Source of the DNA: Flexivirga endophytica
GTDB lineage: Bacteria > Actinomycetota > Actinomycetes > Actinomycetales > Dermatophilaceae
Assembly: GCF_014640635.1 (NCBI RefSeq)
Contig: NZ_BMHI01000001.1
Coordinates: 930,001-994,000 of the forward strand
Direction: 5' to 3'
Length of the DNA stretch: 64,000 nt
The position numbers and the translations under genes were made by a program. Shown here piece by piece: positions 28,285 through 37,949 of this stretch (its first letter is position 1; each line of letters opens with the position of its first letter). The notes under the pieces are model-generated. The model was not told the origin of the DNA. It made no database searches and was given only the letters and a program-made list of their open reading frames with translations.

Positions 28285-28910
28285 ACCGCGTTGCGGGCGT
28301 GGTGCTCACGGCCCGCACCGAACGCGTCCAGCACACCGGTCGCAGCCAGCGCGCGTACCAGCAGCCAGCCGACGACACCGGCCAGCACCACACCGGAGAG
28401 CATCGTGCAGCCGAGGTAGGCCAGCTTGTAGTTCCAGGTCCACGCCGAGTAGTAGCTGTGCCACTCGTAGAAGATCTCGAAGGCGCCCGCCATCGCACCG
28501 CCGAGCGCAGCGATGACGACGCCGAATCGCCTGTAGAGCACGAGTGCGAGGACGACCTCCACCCCCAGGCCCTGCAGCAGGCCGGAGATCAGGGTGCTGG
28601 TGCCCCACTGGTTGCCGATGAGCATCTCGACCGCAGCAGCGATCAGCTCGGCGGCAAGTGCTGCGCCCGGTTTGCGCACAATGAGGCCGCCGAGCACGCC
28701 GGCGATCAGCCAGGGCCCGGTCAGCAGACCGAGCACCGGTGGCGCCGTGAACAGCGCGAGGGTGCTGATGCCGTTCCATGCCTGCGACCAGGCCCAGAAC
28801 ACGACGCCGGTGGCGACGCCGAGTGTCGCCACCGTGACCAGGTCGATGGTGCGGTAGGCGAGCAGTGAGGTGATCGACGCCCGTTCACGGGGCGCGCTGA
28901 CAGTAGCCAT
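28281..28910 (-). CDS. ykoE: ECF transporter substrate-binding (S) component, YkoE type
   Basis: A 209-residue membrane protein with about five helices, first gene of the operon. Helix segments include LVTVATLGVATGVVFWAWSQ and VVIAALGGAMAGAFEIFYEW. Length, topology and operon partners fit YkoE, the S component for the hydroxymethylpyrimidine moiety of thiamine. The TPP riboswitch just upstream is direct support for a thiamine-related substrate. Translation starts at ATG 28910, close to the aptamer, so control may be translational. Confidence 0.9.
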   Translation of the reverse strand: MATVSAPRERASITSLLAYRTIDLVTVATLGVATGVVFWAWSQAWNGISTLALFTAPPVLGLLTGPWLIAGVLGGLIVRKPGAALAAELIAAAVEMLIGNQWGTSTLISGLLQGLGVEVVLALVLYRRFGVVIAALGGAMAGAFEIFYEWHSYYSAWTWNYKLAYLGCTMLSGVVLAGVVGWLLVRALAATGVLDAFGAGREHHARNAV

Positions 28911-28920
28911 GAATGACTCC

Positions 28921-29003
28921 CTTCGCCGGTGCTAACCGGAGCAGGTTCAAGGGTCTGCGGGCTGGCCGCACTCTCAGCGCCGAAGCGCTCCCCTGTCGGT
29001 GGA
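28921..29003 (-). ncRNA. TPP (THI-box) riboswitch
   Basis: On the minus strand the core elements occur in order: GGGGAGC, then CTGAGAG, then ACCCTTGAACCTG, then a closing stem around CCGGTTAGCACCGG. These are the conserved elements of the TPP aptamer. It lies directly upstream of ykoE and should repress the operon when TPP is abundant. The remaining DNA to 29137 holds only the dxs leader. Confidence 0.95.
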
Positions 29004-29137
29004 TTTGTGCTGTCCAACCTACCAGCGTTCGTCGAGTGCAACCGCGGGGCGGCTTGGAGCGTCCTGACGAGGTGCGCGTCTACCGACGCGTAGACTCGAT
29101 CGACGCATAACCCGAAGGACGAAAGGCGCGAGCTGAA

Positions 29138-31024
29138 GTGGGACTGGAAGCGGGACTGCTCGACACGATCTCCTCACCCGAGGACCTGCGGCGACTGCCG
29201 GCAGAACGCCTGGACCAGCTGGCCGGCGAGATCCGCGAGTTCCTGGTGGACTCGGTGTCCCGCACCGGTGGCCACCTCGGACCCAACCTCGGCGTCGTCG
29301 AGTTGACCATCGCGCTGCACCGCGTTTTCGAATCACCCACCGACTCCATCGTTTTCGACACCGGGCACCAGTCATACGTGCACAAGTTGCTGACCGGCCG
29401 GCACGACTTCTCCAAGCTGAAGAAGCAGGGCGGGCTGTCCGGATATCCGTCGCGCGCGGAGTCCGAGCACGACATCGTCGAGAGTTCGCACGCATCGTCG
29501 TCGTTGTCATGGGCCGAAGGCATCGCCAAGGCACGCATGCTCAGTGGCGAGCCGCACCGCCATACGGTCGCGGTCATCGGCGACGGCGCACTCACCGGCG
29601 GTATGTCGTGGGAGGCCATCAACAACATCGCGGTCGAACGAGACCTCCCACTGGTGATCGTGGTCAACGACAACGAGCGCAGCTATGCGCCGACGATCGG
29701 TGGCCTGGCCGACCACCTCGCAGCGTTGCGGACCACCCGCAAATACGAGCAGATGCTCGACTGGGGCAAGACGACGCTCAAGGGCGTGCCGAAGGTCGGA
29801 GGCCTCGCCTACGAGACGCTGCACGGCGTCAAACGCGGCATCAAGGACATCGTCTACCCGCAGCAGGGCATGTTCGAAGACCTCGGCATCAAGTATGTCG
29901 GGCCGGTCGACGGTCACGACGAGGCTGCGGTCGAGCAGGCGCTGCGGCGGGCTCGCGCGTTCGGTGCTCCCTGCATCGTGCACGTGATCACCGAGAAAGG
30001 GCGCGGCTACCAGCCGGCCCTGGATGACCAGGCCGATCACATGCACGGCATCGGCAAGATCAACCCGGAGACCGGGCTGCCGTTCGAGGTTGCCGGACGG
30101 ATCTGGACCGACGAGTTCAGCGACGAGATGGTGCGGCTGGGTGAGGAGCGGCCCGACCTGGTCGCGATCACTGCCGCGATGATGATCCCGGTCGGTCTCG
30201 ACAAGTTCGCCGAGGTCTACCCGCAGCGCGTGATCGACGTCGGCATCGCCGAGCAGCACGCGGTCACCATGGCCTCCGGCCTCGCGTATGGCGGCATGCA
30301 TCCCGTTGTTGCGGTCTACGCGACGTTCCTCAATCGGGCCTTCGACCAGATGCTCATGGACGCCGGATTGCACCATGCCGGAGTCACTTTCGTGCTCGAC
30401 CGAGCTGGTGTCACGGGTTCGGACGGTGCGTCGCACAACGGCATGTGGGACATGTCGATCTGCTCCATCGTGCCCGGTCTGCGACTGTCCGCGCCGCGAG
30501 ACGGTGAGCAGGTGAAGTCCCAATTGCGCGAGGCGATCTCGGTCGACGACGCTCCGACCGTGATCCGCTTCCCGAAGGGCGACGTTGCCGAGCCGCTGAC
30601 CGCCGTCCGCGCCGACGGTGCACTGGATGTACTGCACGACGCGACGGACCCGCAGGTGCTGATCGTCGGCGTCGGGTCGATGTGTCCGACCGCGTTGCAG
30701 GTCGCCGAAAAGCTCGAGGCGCAGGGCCTTTCGGCCCTCGTCGTGGATCCGCGCTGGGTGCTGCCGGTGTCCGAGGACGTCGTGCGGCTGGCGCGTACCG
30801 TGCAGCACGTGGTCGTCATCGAGGACAACCTGGTCACGTCGGGCGTCGGCGCGGCGACGGCGCACGCGCTGGGTGATGCCGACGTGTCAGCGCGGGTGCA
30901 CACCTTCGGCATACCCAAGGAATACCTCGAGCACGCCTCACGTGGGCAGGTGCTCGAAGCGATCGGCCTCACACCCGACGTCATCGGCACGCGACTCATC
31001 GCGCGCCTGTCCGCTCACGCGTGA
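29138..31024 (+). CDS. dxs: 1-deoxy-D-xylulose-5-phosphate synthase
   Basis: A 628-residue TPP-dependent transketolase-like enzyme, the first step of the MEP isoprenoid pathway. Features are [12 protein letters not shown], the TPP motif GDGALTGG near residue 148, [13 protein letters not shown], the catalytic Glu in [13 protein letters not shown] near residue 369 and [15 protein letters not shown]. Full length. GTG 29138 follows a GAAAGG site. A TPP-dependent enzyme beside a TPP-controlled transporter is noteworthy but the two are divergently oriented. It overlaps the next gene in GTGA. Confidence 0.97.
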   Translation: MGLEAGLLDTISSPEDLRRLPAERLDQLAGEIREFLVDSVSRTGGHLGPNLGVVELTIALHRVFESPTDSIVFDTGHQSYVHKLLTGRHDFSKLKKQGGLSGYPSRAESEHDIVESSHASSSLSWAEGIAKARMLSGEPHRHTVAVIGDGALTGGMSWEAINNIAVERDLPLVIVVNDNERSYAPTIGGLADHLAALRTTRKYEQMLDWGKTTLKGVPKVGGLAYETLHGVKRGIKDIVYPQQGMFEDLGIKYVGPVDGHDEAAVEQALRRARAFGAPCIVHVITEKGRGYQPALDDQADHMHGIGKINPETGLPFEVAGRIWTDEFSDEMVRLGEERPDLVAITAAMMIPVGLDKFAEVYPQRVIDVGIAEQHAVTMASGLAYGGMHPVVAVYATFLNRAFDQMLMDAGLHHAGVTFVLDRAGVTGSDGASHNGMWDMSICSIVPGLRLSAPRDGEQVKSQLREAISVDDAPTVIRFPKGDVAEPLTAVRADGALDVLHDATDPQVLIVGVGSMCPTALQVAEKLEAQGLSALVVDPRWVLPVSEDVVRLARTVQHVVVIEDNLVTSGVGAATAHALGDADVSARVHTFGIPKEYLEHASRGQVLEAIGLTPDVIGTRLIARLSAHA

Positions 31025-31983
31025 GCTCGTCAACTTCGCAGCTCTGGCAGACGGACGCGTGGCGCCAGGAGGCGACCCGTTGGATCGACGAGTCCCTCGA
31101 GCGTCGCGGTCTCACTCGGGTGCCCGTGACGCCTCGGCAGCCTCGCGTCCGCGCCTGGTCGACCCAACTCGTCGTCGACACCTCGGCGGGGCGTGCCTGG
31201 TTCAAGGCATGTTCGCCGAGTACGTCGCCCGAGCCCGGGATCTACCGGGTGCTGAAGCGGGTGGCCCCTGATCGGCTGCCGGAGGTCTGGGCATCCGACG
31301 AGGAGCGCGGCTGGCTGCTGATGCCGGACCAGGGCGCGCAACTGCGGGCGGTCGCCGACGCGGAGACTATCGTCGGGCTGTGGTCGGGTGTGCTGCGCCG
31401 GTATGCCCGACTGCAGCGCGCATCGATCGACGTGGTCGAGCAGTTGGTCGCTGCCGGCGTGCCGAGGTGGCAGCCGCAGGACTTGGTGTCCCATTGGCTG
31501 ACCGGACCTGGAGCTGACCACCCGCAGACCGAGCGCGCACTGCGGGCTGCGGCGGCCCGACTCACCGACTCCGGACTGCCCGACACGATCCAGCACAACG
31601 ACCTGCACGCGGGCAACGTCTTCTGTGCCGACGGTTCGGCTGCCGCCATACACGATGCGCGGTTCTTCGACTGGGGCGACTCGTATGTCGGAAACCCATT
31701 GTGTTCGTTGATGATCGCGCTTCTTGGGCCATCATACCACTTCGACTTGCCTGCTGATCCGGAGCGCGACGCGCGCCTCACCAGGTCGTATGTCTCGGCC
31801 TGGGCGGACCTGGTGCCGAGCGCCCGCCTGATCGAGTTGCTGCCCGATGCACTGCTGATTGCGAACCTCGCTCGGATCCGATCCAACGAGCGTGCGCTGG
31901 AGCACGCCACGGACGCGGAGCGCGCGGAGTGGATGCCGAAGATCCTCGACCCGGCGGTGGAGCAGGTCCTCGCCGCGGGATAG
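31021..31983 (+). CDS. aminoglycoside-phosphotransferase-fold kinase
   Basis: A 320-residue APH-family small-molecule kinase. The catalytic loop is [11 protein letters not shown] near residue 197 and the metal site DWGDS near residue 219. The N-lobe is short and the usual nucleotide lysine may be in [10 protein letters not shown] near residue 60. The fold covers antibiotic, choline and sugar kinases; the substrate is unknown. Its GTG overlaps the dxs stop, so it is translationally coupled to the MEP pathway entry enzyme. It ends 7 bp before the convergent DUF1479 gene. Confidence 0.82.
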   Translation: MSSSTSQLWQTDAWRQEATRWIDESLERRGLTRVPVTPRQPRVRAWSTQLVVDTSAGRAWFKACSPSTSPEPGIYRVLKRVAPDRLPEVWASDEERGWLLMPDQGAQLRAVADAETIVGLWSGVLRRYARLQRASIDVVEQLVAAGVPRWQPQDLVSHWLTGPGADHPQTERALRAAAARLTDSGLPDTIQHNDLHAGNVFCADGSAAAIHDARFFDWGDSYVGNPLCSLMIALLGPSYHFDLPADPERDARLTRSYVSAWADLVPSARLIELLPDALLIANLARIRSNERALEHATDAERAEWMPKILDPAVEQVLAAG

Positions 31984-31990
31984 AGCAGGC

Positions 31991-33274
31991 TCAGTCCTGC
32001 AGGCCGAGCCCGCGACGCCCGGTGTCGTTGAGCTCGGCCTCGGTGAAACGACCTGTCCAGTCACGCTCGTAGTGCTCGGCAGGGAAGTCGGTCGGACTGT
32101 CGCCGGCTGTGAATGCCGCACGCACCGACTTGGCATACTCTTCGTTGCGCCGGCACCACGGCGCGGCGGGGATGTACATGACGTTGCCCCAACCCTGCTG
32201 ATCCTGCACGGAATCCACGCCGTGGATCATGTCGCAGTGCCACCACACGGAGTCACCCGCCTGTATGTCGGGCAGGCCGCTGAGCGCCTCCATCAGCAGC
32301 GGCTGCCACTTCCAGCCCGCCGGGAAGACCTGGCCCGTCGTCACACCACACATCTCGTCGTCAGGAACGTCGTCGAGCAGTGGCCGCAGCATCAGGTAGG
32401 CCATCGCCTCGGGGATGGGCACCGTCTGCAGCACGCCCTGGTCGTGCCGCATGTCCGACAGCGCGGTCCAGCCTTGGAAAGTCCGGAACGCGGAGCACAT
32501 CGTGCTGCCCGGGTACTGCTTGCCAATCGTCCGGTATGCCGCGTCCCAGGGGTCGTACTCCTCGACCGATCCGTCGAACAGATGCCGGAACGCCTGCTGA
32601 TTGGTGTGCGTCATCCACAGATCGAGCGTGCCCGGGTCCAAGTGGGTGCCGAGGCCGGCCGAATCCGCTCCCGGCGGCCGCCGCCGGATGCGGTCCGGGT
32701 AGAGCGAATCGCGGTCCGGGTCGAACCACTGCCGGCCCTCGGACTCGCTGCGCCAAGCGTGATTGAGGAAGGACTGGACGGTCGCCATCCAATCGCTCTG
32801 GCGCGCTTCCATCTGTGGGCGCGACCAGTAGATCGGGTAGATCTCCGGCTTGGAACCGACGGAGCCGAAGAAATCGTCGCCCGGCCCGCGGTAGTTCTCG
32901 AAGAAGCGGTTCTGCTCGACGTAGTCCACGATGCCCGCGTCCCACGCCTCAGCCTGCTCACGCGGGAAGTGCCCGCGAATCACCACACAGCCGCGGCGGC
33001 GCACCTGGTCATGCAGGGCGGCGTGGTTCGCCGGGTTCGCGAGATCGTCGAATTCGATGACTGGCCAAGGAGATCCGCCTGCCGTCTGGATCTCCTGGAT
33101 CTCAGCAACCCTGGCCGCGACACGGCGCTCCACGACGTCGAACACCTCGTCGACCGTGCGGCCGGACACCTCGATGCGCCGGCGCAGCGCGAGCTTGATC
33201 TCGCGGATGGCGCCGCCCAGGTCGTCCGGGGGAGTGGGCCACTGGGGCAGAGCGGGAGCGGCGGTGGTTGCCAT
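31991..33274 (-). CDS. DUF1479 family protein, probable 2-oxoglutarate/Fe(II) dioxygenase
   Basis: A 427-residue protein of the DUF1479/YbiU family. A HxD pair in GLGTHLDPGTLDLW and a distal His in WWHCDMIHGVD form a plausible facial triad for Fe(II), so it is likely a 2-oxoglutarate-dependent oxygenase. The start at ATG 33274 has AAGGAG seven bases upstream. It is divergent from a ROK regulator, and an inverted repeat lies in its 5' region. Relatives are thought to act on sugar or amino-acid-like substrates, but none is established for this protein. Confidence 0.87.
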   Translation of the reverse strand: MATTAAPALPQWPTPPDDLGGAIREIKLALRRRIEVSGRTVDEVFDVVERRVAARVAEIQEIQTAGGSPWPVIEFDDLANPANHAALHDQVRRRGCVVIRGHFPREQAEAWDAGIVDYVEQNRFFENYRGPGDDFFGSVGSKPEIYPIYWSRPQMEARQSDWMATVQSFLNHAWRSESEGRQWFDPDRDSLYPDRIRRRPPGADSAGLGTHLDPGTLDLWMTHTNQQAFRHLFDGSVEEYDPWDAAYRTIGKQYPGSTMCSAFRTFQGWTALSDMRHDQGVLQTVPIPEAMAYLMLRPLLDDVPDDEMCGVTTGQVFPAGWKWQPLLMEALSGLPDIQAGDSVWWHCDMIHGVDSVQDQQGWGNVMYIPAAPWCRRNEEYAKSVRAAFTAGDSPTDFPAEHYERDWTGRFTEAELNDTGRRGLGLQD

Positions 33275-33286
33275 GACATCTCCTTG

Positions 33287-33307
33287 TTTGTAAGGTCGCC
33301 TTACGAA
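33287..33307. promoter_or_regulatory. candidate ROK-regulator operator
   Basis: GTAAGG and CCTTAC at 33290-33304 are perfect arms around TCG, and the symmetry extends three bases further on each side with one mismatch. It lies between the DUF1479 start and the divergent ROK gene. A half-site CTAACGAAT occurs near 33347. The regulator at 33366 is the natural candidate to bind. Confidence 0.55.
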
Positions 33308-33365
33308 GCAAGGGTACGGCGCACCGCGCGCATTGGTCAAGACTCCTAACGAATGAGGCATTGAT

Positions 33366-34463
33366 ATGGCGAGTGCATCACCGGACGTGCTCCGCGCAGG
33401 CACCGACCAGCGGGTGCTCGAGCTGCTGTATGACGGCCCGCGCAGCCGTGCCGAGCTCGCAGCGGTGGGCGGAATCTCCAAGCCGACCGCGTCCGAGAGC
33501 GTGCGCCGCCTCGAGACTCGTGGCGTGGTGGCCGAGACTGGGGAGCGTCGACACGGCGTCGGGCGCACCGCCACTCTGATCGGCATACGCGCCGACATCG
33601 GTGTCGGGCTCGCCGTCTCCATCGAGGCCGGCGGTGTCCGCGCGAGCACGCACACGGTGTCGGGGGAGATCGTCCAGGAGGCGGAGGTGACCCTGCCGCC
33701 CACGCACGGGCCACGGTCGGTCGCGGGCGCGCTGGGCAAAGCAGTGCGGGCAGTAGCCGGCTCGTCCGATCATCCGATCTGCGCGGCGGCGGTCAGTGCG
33801 GCCGACCCCGTGCGTCGCTCGGACGGTCGGCTCGTGGAGCTGCCCGACGCGCCGTTCCTCGTCGGTTCTCTCGATGCACGCCGGAAGTTGTCGCCATACG
33901 TCGCGGGTGAAGTGCTCGTCGACAACGACGTCAACTGGGCAGCGGGCGCCGAGCTGTCGGCTCTGCCGGAGCGCCCGGATTTCGGTTACCTGCATCTCGG
34001 CAGCGGACTCGGTGGTGCAGTCGTCAGTGACGGGGAAGTGCGACGGGGGCATCACGGGTTCGTCGGCGAGATCGCGCATGTCATCGTCCCCGGGCCTTCG
34101 GGACTCGCCATGCCGATCACCGACGTGTTCGCCGAAATGGGCCTGCGGCAACCGAATTCGACGGCAATCGACCTGAACGCGGTACGACGTGCATTCGATG
34201 ACGCACCGGCGTCAGCCGTGCTCGGTCAGGCGCTTGCCGCGGTGGTCGGTGCCTTCGTCGCCCTGGCCGATCCGTCTGAAGTGATCGTGGCCGGACCATG
34301 GGGGGCGGCTGCCCTACCGTCGCTCGCCGCGGCGCTGAGCGAGGGTCCGCGACCCGCGCCGCTCGTCGCGGCAACCGTCACGGACGCTTCGGCGACGGGG
34401 GTGCGCGACGGTGCGGTGGCCGGACTCCGGAGCTGGGTGTCGGCTGTGGCCGCAGCCGACTGA
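33366..34463 (+). CDS. ROK-family transcriptional regulator
   Basis: A 365-residue repressor-type ROK protein. An N-terminal winged helix covers residues 10-60 (LYDGPRSRAELAAVGGISKP). The ROK domain has DNDVNWAAGAEL near residue 188 and LGSGLGGAVVSDGEV near 215. The usual zinc motif CxCGxxGC is absent: after GHHGFVGEIAHV comes IVPGPSGLAM, with no cysteines. A sugar or sugar-derived effector is likely from the family. It is divergent from the DUF1479 oxygenase and probably controls it. Confidence 0.88.
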   Translation: MASASPDVLRAGTDQRVLELLYDGPRSRAELAAVGGISKPTASESVRRLETRGVVAETGERRHGVGRTATLIGIRADIGVGLAVSIEAGGVRASTHTVSGEIVQEAEVTLPPTHGPRSVAGALGKAVRAVAGSSDHPICAAAVSAADPVRRSDGRLVELPDAPFLVGSLDARRKLSPYVAGEVLVDNDVNWAAGAELSALPERPDFGYLHLGSGLGGAVVSDGEVRRGHHGFVGEIAHVIVPGPSGLAMPITDVFAEMGLRQPNSTAIDLNAVRRAFDDAPASAVLGQALAAVVGAFVALADPSEVIVAGPWGAAALPSLAAALSEGPRPAPLVAATVTDASATGVRDGAVAGLRSWVSAVAAAD

Positions 34464-34475
34464 GCAGCACGTCCG

Positions 34476-35513
34476 TCAGCGACGGACGAGTCGTCGCCAG
34501 GGGATGAGCATCGTCAACGCGATGACCGCGCCCAACGCCGTCTCCACGGCCCGGTCGGTGAGCACGGATCCGACCGACCGTGGCGCCGACAGTTGACCCA
34601 TCAGGAGTGCGAGTGGCGTGATGGCGAGCAGGGCGATCGCGTAGTTGCGGCCGACGAGCAGCTCGGCCGCCATCTGCAGCACCATGATCAGCAGCACGAT
34701 GACGAGCGGACTCGGGTGTGTCTCGAGCAGCGGCCATGCGACCAGCACGCCTGCCAGGGTGCCGATGACGCGGTGTGCGCCACGGATGATCTGGGTGTGT
34801 CGGCGCGGCCCGGTCAGCGTGGCCACCACCGCCACCATCGCCCAGGAGGGATGCGAGCCACCGAAACTGGTCGAGATCGCACCAGCGACCAGGATGCCGA
34901 CGAGGAGCCGCAGCACGGTGAGTCGTTGCACGGGGTCGCGAAGGGTCACTGCGATGTCGGCTGTCGGCACGATCGCCCGTCGCCCCTGTGCCGGCTCACG
35001 GAGCGCTCCGACGCGGCCGATCAGGATGGCGAAGGCCGCGCTCACCACGGTCACCACGACCGCGACCGGCACCAGCTGTGCCTGACCGGGGATCGAGGCG
35101 CAGACCGTGATCCCGAAGACCAGGAAGATGGATCCTGGCGGATGCCAACGGAATGCCGTAGACACGAGCTGGCCGGTGATCGCGACCACGGCAGCACCGG
35201 GCACCGTCCACCAGGCGTTGCCCGGAAGAAGGGCGATGATGGTGCCGAGCACGACGGCACCCGTCAGGAAGAGGCCTGCCATCGCCTGCATGCCGGTGCG
35301 CTCGGCGTATCCGCTGCGACGGCCGTAGAGCGAGGTGAAGGCGCCGAAGGCCGCGTATGGCGCCCAGGCGGTCCGGTCCATCAGGACGAGGACGACGAGG
35401 GGCACGAAGACCGAGATGCCGGCCCGGGCGGCGACCCGATGTGCGCCGGCGTGCGGACCGAAGGTGAATGCGGCGCGGAAGGGACTCACGGCAGCATCAT
35501 TCATAGGTTTCAT
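34476..35513 (-). CDS. FUSC-family inner membrane protein
   Basis: A 345-residue membrane protein with two clusters of hydrophobic helices, as in fusaric-acid-resistance-like (FUSC) proteins. Helices include GISVFVPLVVLVLMDRTAWA and VESALGA-like stretches near the C-terminus (VETALGAVIALTMLIPW). Relatives export aromatic acids or are of unknown function. Two starts are possible, ATG 35513 and ATG 35504; neither has a clear ribosome site, and a TATAGT at 35515-35520 may be the -10 of a nearly leaderless mRNA. It converges on the ROK gene with 12 bp between. Confidence 0.78.
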   Translation of the reverse strand: MKPMNDAAVSPFRAAFTFGPHAGAHRVAARAGISVFVPLVVLVLMDRTAWAPYAAFGAFTSLYGRRSGYAERTGMQAMAGLFLTGAVVLGTIIALLPGNAWWTVPGAAVVAITGQLVSTAFRWHPPGSIFLVFGITVCASIPGQAQLVPVAVVVTVVSAAFAILIGRVGALREPAQGRRAIVPTADIAVTLRDPVQRLTVLRLLVGILVAGAISTSFGGSHPSWAMVAVVATLTGPRRHTQIIRGAHRVIGTLAGVLVAWPLLETHPSPLVIVLLIMVLQMAAELLVGRNYAIALLAITPLALLMGQLSAPRSVGSVLTDRAVETALGAVIALTMLIPWRRLVRR

Positions 35514-35614
35514 AACTATATCCGTCGTCGGTAGCAGCGCCGTTCCATTCTGACTGTCGCGCTGGTCACAGCTGAGCCCTTGCGCCGATCGACGCCGACC
35601 GATATCCAAGTGGC

Positions 35615-36205
35615 ATGGCATCGAGTGACGCGCAGGACCCGCGATTGACGACCGAGCCCTGGCCGCCACGCACCGCGCCGGCCGAGCGCGTCGCCAAGCG
35701 GGTGATCGTGCTGCCGGGCGGCTCCTATCCGATCGATGCGCCGTTGCTGTTCTGGACCGCCGCCGGCCTGGTGGACGACGATTGGTTCGTGCAGGCCGTG
35801 CGGTGGCAGCGACCCCCGATGGACGCCGCATTCGTGCACGAGGCGCTCGATCTCGCGTTGCGCGAGGCGCCGGCCGCGGATCGGACCCTCGTCGTCGCCA
35901 AGTCGCTGGGCACCCTTGCTGCACCCGTCGCCGCGGAGGTGGGCATCCCGGCAGTGTGGCTCACACCAGTGCTGTCGGATCCTGCTGTCGGGCAAGCTCT
36001 TTCGGCATACCCGGCTCCGCAGTTGGTCGTCGGTGGCTCGGCCGATTCGCTCTGGCCGCAGGATGCACCGCAGCCATCCGGTGAGGTCATGTATGTCGAC
36101 GGCGCCGACCACGGGATGCATCGCGGGGGAGTGCGGGAGAGCAACGGGATCCACATGGACATCGTCGAGCGCGTCCGCGCGTTCGCCGCGGCGCTCGTGC
36201 AATGA
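35615..36205 (+). CDS. small alpha/beta hydrolase-like protein
   Basis: A 196-residue alpha/beta-hydrolase-fold protein. The strand-nucleophile segment is TLVVAKSLGTLAAP near residue 90, that is A-K-S-L-G in place of the usual G-x-S-x-G. An acidic residue follows in GGSADSLWP and a His in GADHGMH, completing a possible triad. This resembles the KANL3/TEX30-like group of small hydrolases. The substrate is unknown. It is divergent from the FUSC gene. Confidence 0.75.
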   Translation: MASSDAQDPRLTTEPWPPRTAPAERVAKRVIVLPGGSYPIDAPLLFWTAAGLVDDDWFVQAVRWQRPPMDAAFVHEALDLALREAPAADRTLVVAKSLGTLAAPVAAEVGIPAVWLTPVLSDPAVGQALSAYPAPQLVVGGSADSLWPQDAPQPSGEVMYVDGADHGMHRGGVRESNGIHMDIVERVRAFAAALVQ

Positions 36206-36323
36206 GGCTGTGTGTCCCACGTCACGGGAATCGCTGGTAGCGAGTCTGATTCGTCAAGATCGTGAGCCAGCCGGTAAGCTGACTGCATCGGCTCGTCACA
36301 GTTCTCGCCACGAGTTGATCCGC

Positions 36324-37949
36324 ATGTCGAGTTCGCTCCATGCGCAGCCCCTGATCACAGGACCCGGCTGGTCAGGCGAGGCAACCGAACAGAACGTAGC
36401 TTTCGTGACCTCATCGTTTGATGCCCTCGGCGTGCCCGCACGCCTCGTCGATGTCCTTACCGCACAGGATATTTCGATTCCCACTCCGATCCAAGCGGCC
36501 ACCCTGCCCGATTCGCTGGCGGGACGCGACGTCCTCGGCCGCGGACGCACCGGTAGCGGCAAGACTTATGCCTTCGCACTGCCACTGGTCGCTCGACTGC
36601 AGGAGAGCAACGTCAAGCGCACCCCGGGCCGCCCGCGTGCGCTCATCCTTGCTCCCACCCGTGAGTTGGTCGCGCAGATCCAGGAAGCGCTCAAGCCCCT
36701 GGCCGACGCAGCCAACCTGAACACCCTGACAGTCATCGGCGGTGTCGGCCAGAACCCGCAGGTGCGCGGATTGCGTTCCGGCGTCGACATTCTCATCGCT
36801 TGCCCCGGCCGGCTCGAGGACCTGATCAGCCAGGGCCACTGCTCGTTGGCGTCGGTCGAGATCACCGTGCTCGACGAGGCCGACCACATGGCCGACCTCG
36901 GTTTCCTCCCCGGGGTCCGCCGGTTGATGAAGCAGACGCCCGCATCCGGCCAGCGGCTGCTCTTCTCCGCCACGCTCGACAAGGCGATCGACGGCGTCGT
37001 CCGCGAGTTCCTCCACAAGCCCGTCACACACGAGGCGGATTCGGCTCAGTCGCCGGTCGCCAAGATGAGCCACCACGTGCTGCACATCTCCAGTCGCGAG
37101 TTGCGCGTGCCGGTGCTGGCCGACCTGGCCTCCGCGCCCGGTCGCACCGTGGTCTTCACCCGCACGAAGTATGGCGCCAAGGCTCTCGCCCGGCAGCTGA
37201 ACAAGCGCGGTGTGCCGGCCGTCGACCTGCACGGAAACCTCGGCCAGAACGCCCGGACCCGCAACCTCGCGGCCTTCCACTCCGGCGCGGCGAACACCCT
37301 CGTCGCGACCGACGTCGCGGCCCGTGGCATCCACGTCGACGATGTCGCGCTCGTCGTGCACGCCGACCCGCCCGCCGAGCACAAGGCCTATTTGCACCGC
37401 TCCGGCCGCACCGCGCGGGCGGGCGCCGAGGGCACCGTCATCACCTTGATGACCGACGACCAGCGCAACGACGTACGCAGCCTGACCAAGGCCGCAGGCA
37501 TCAAGCCGACCACCACGCGAGTCGCGGCGACCGACGACCCGGTGCTCCGCGAGCTCGCGCCCGGCGAGCGTGTGCTCGTCGACGGCGGGTATGCCGCTCC
37601 CGCTGCGGCCCAGCAGCCCGCCAGGTCCGGCGGCGCCGGAAGGTCCGGCCGCGGCGGCGGACAAGACGGCGGGCAGGGTGGCGGATCCCGGCAGGGAGGC
37701 CGCAACCGCAACCGCAACCGAAATGGCGGCGGCTCGGCGAACGGCAGGCGCCAGGGTTCGGGCGCTGCCAATGGCGCGAGCAACGGTGGCGGAGCGAATA
37801 GCGCAGGCTCGAACGGCGCAGGCTCGAACGGCGCAGGCTCGAACGGCGCAGGTCGCTCGTCACGGCGTCGCGGTCCGAGCACCAACGGCTCCGGGCGCGG
37901 CGGCTCCGGAGGTCACTCCGCGGCGTCGTTCAGCTCCGGCCGCCGCTGA
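36324..37949 (+). CDS. DEAD-box RNA helicase, RhlE-like
   Basis: A 541-residue ATP-dependent RNA helicase. The core has a Q motif near residue 48 (IPTPIQAATLP), Walker A GRTGSGKT, PTRELVAQ, the DEAD box in VLDEADHMADLG, FSATL, TDVAARGIHVDDVALV and HRSGRTARAG. The C-terminal 120 residues are rich in Gly, Arg and Asn with a 15-bp tandem repeat, typical of RNA-binding tails. It probably helps ribosome assembly or mRNA turnover, often induced by cold. The ribosome site before ATG 36324 is weak. Confidence 0.92.
   Translation: MSSSLHAQPLITGPGWSGEATEQNVAFVTSSFDALGVPARLVDVLTAQDISIPTPIQAATLPDSLAGRDVLGRGRTGSGKTYAFALPLVARLQESNVKRTPGRPRALILAPTRELVAQIQEALKPLADAANLNTLTVIGGVGQNPQVRGLRSGVDILIACPGRLEDLISQGHCSLASVEITVLDEADHMADLGFLPGVRRLMKQTPASGQRLLFSATLDKAIDGVVREFLHKPVTHEADSAQSPVAKMSHHVLHISSRELRVPVLADLASAPGRTVVFTRTKYGAKALARQLNKRGVPAVDLHGNLGQNARTRNLAAFHSGAANTLVATDVAARGIHVDDVALVVHADPPAEHKAYLHRSGRTARAGAEGTVITLMTDDQRNDVRSLTKAAGIKPTTTRVAATDDPVLRELAPGERVLVDGGYAAPAAAQQPARSGGAGRSGRGGGQDGGQGGGSRQGGRNRNRNRNGGGSANGRRQGSGAANGASNGGGANSAGSNGAGSNGAGSNGAGRSSRRRGPSTNGSGRGGSGGHSAASFSSGRR
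37806..37850 (+). repeat. 15-bp tandem repeat in the helicase tail
   Basis: Three perfect copies of GGCTCGAACGGCGCA encode G-S-N-G-A units in the disordered tail. Degenerate copies flank them. Length variation would keep the frame. Confidence 0.85.

Noticed and set aside
31859-33349. 496-codon plus-strand frame opposite DUF1479
   Set aside because: The minus-strand DUF1479 protein has recognised motifs and a ribosome site; the other frame has none.
37806-37850. possible CRISPR-like repeats
   Set aside because: The 15-bp units are contiguous without spacers and encode a low-complexity tail in frame.
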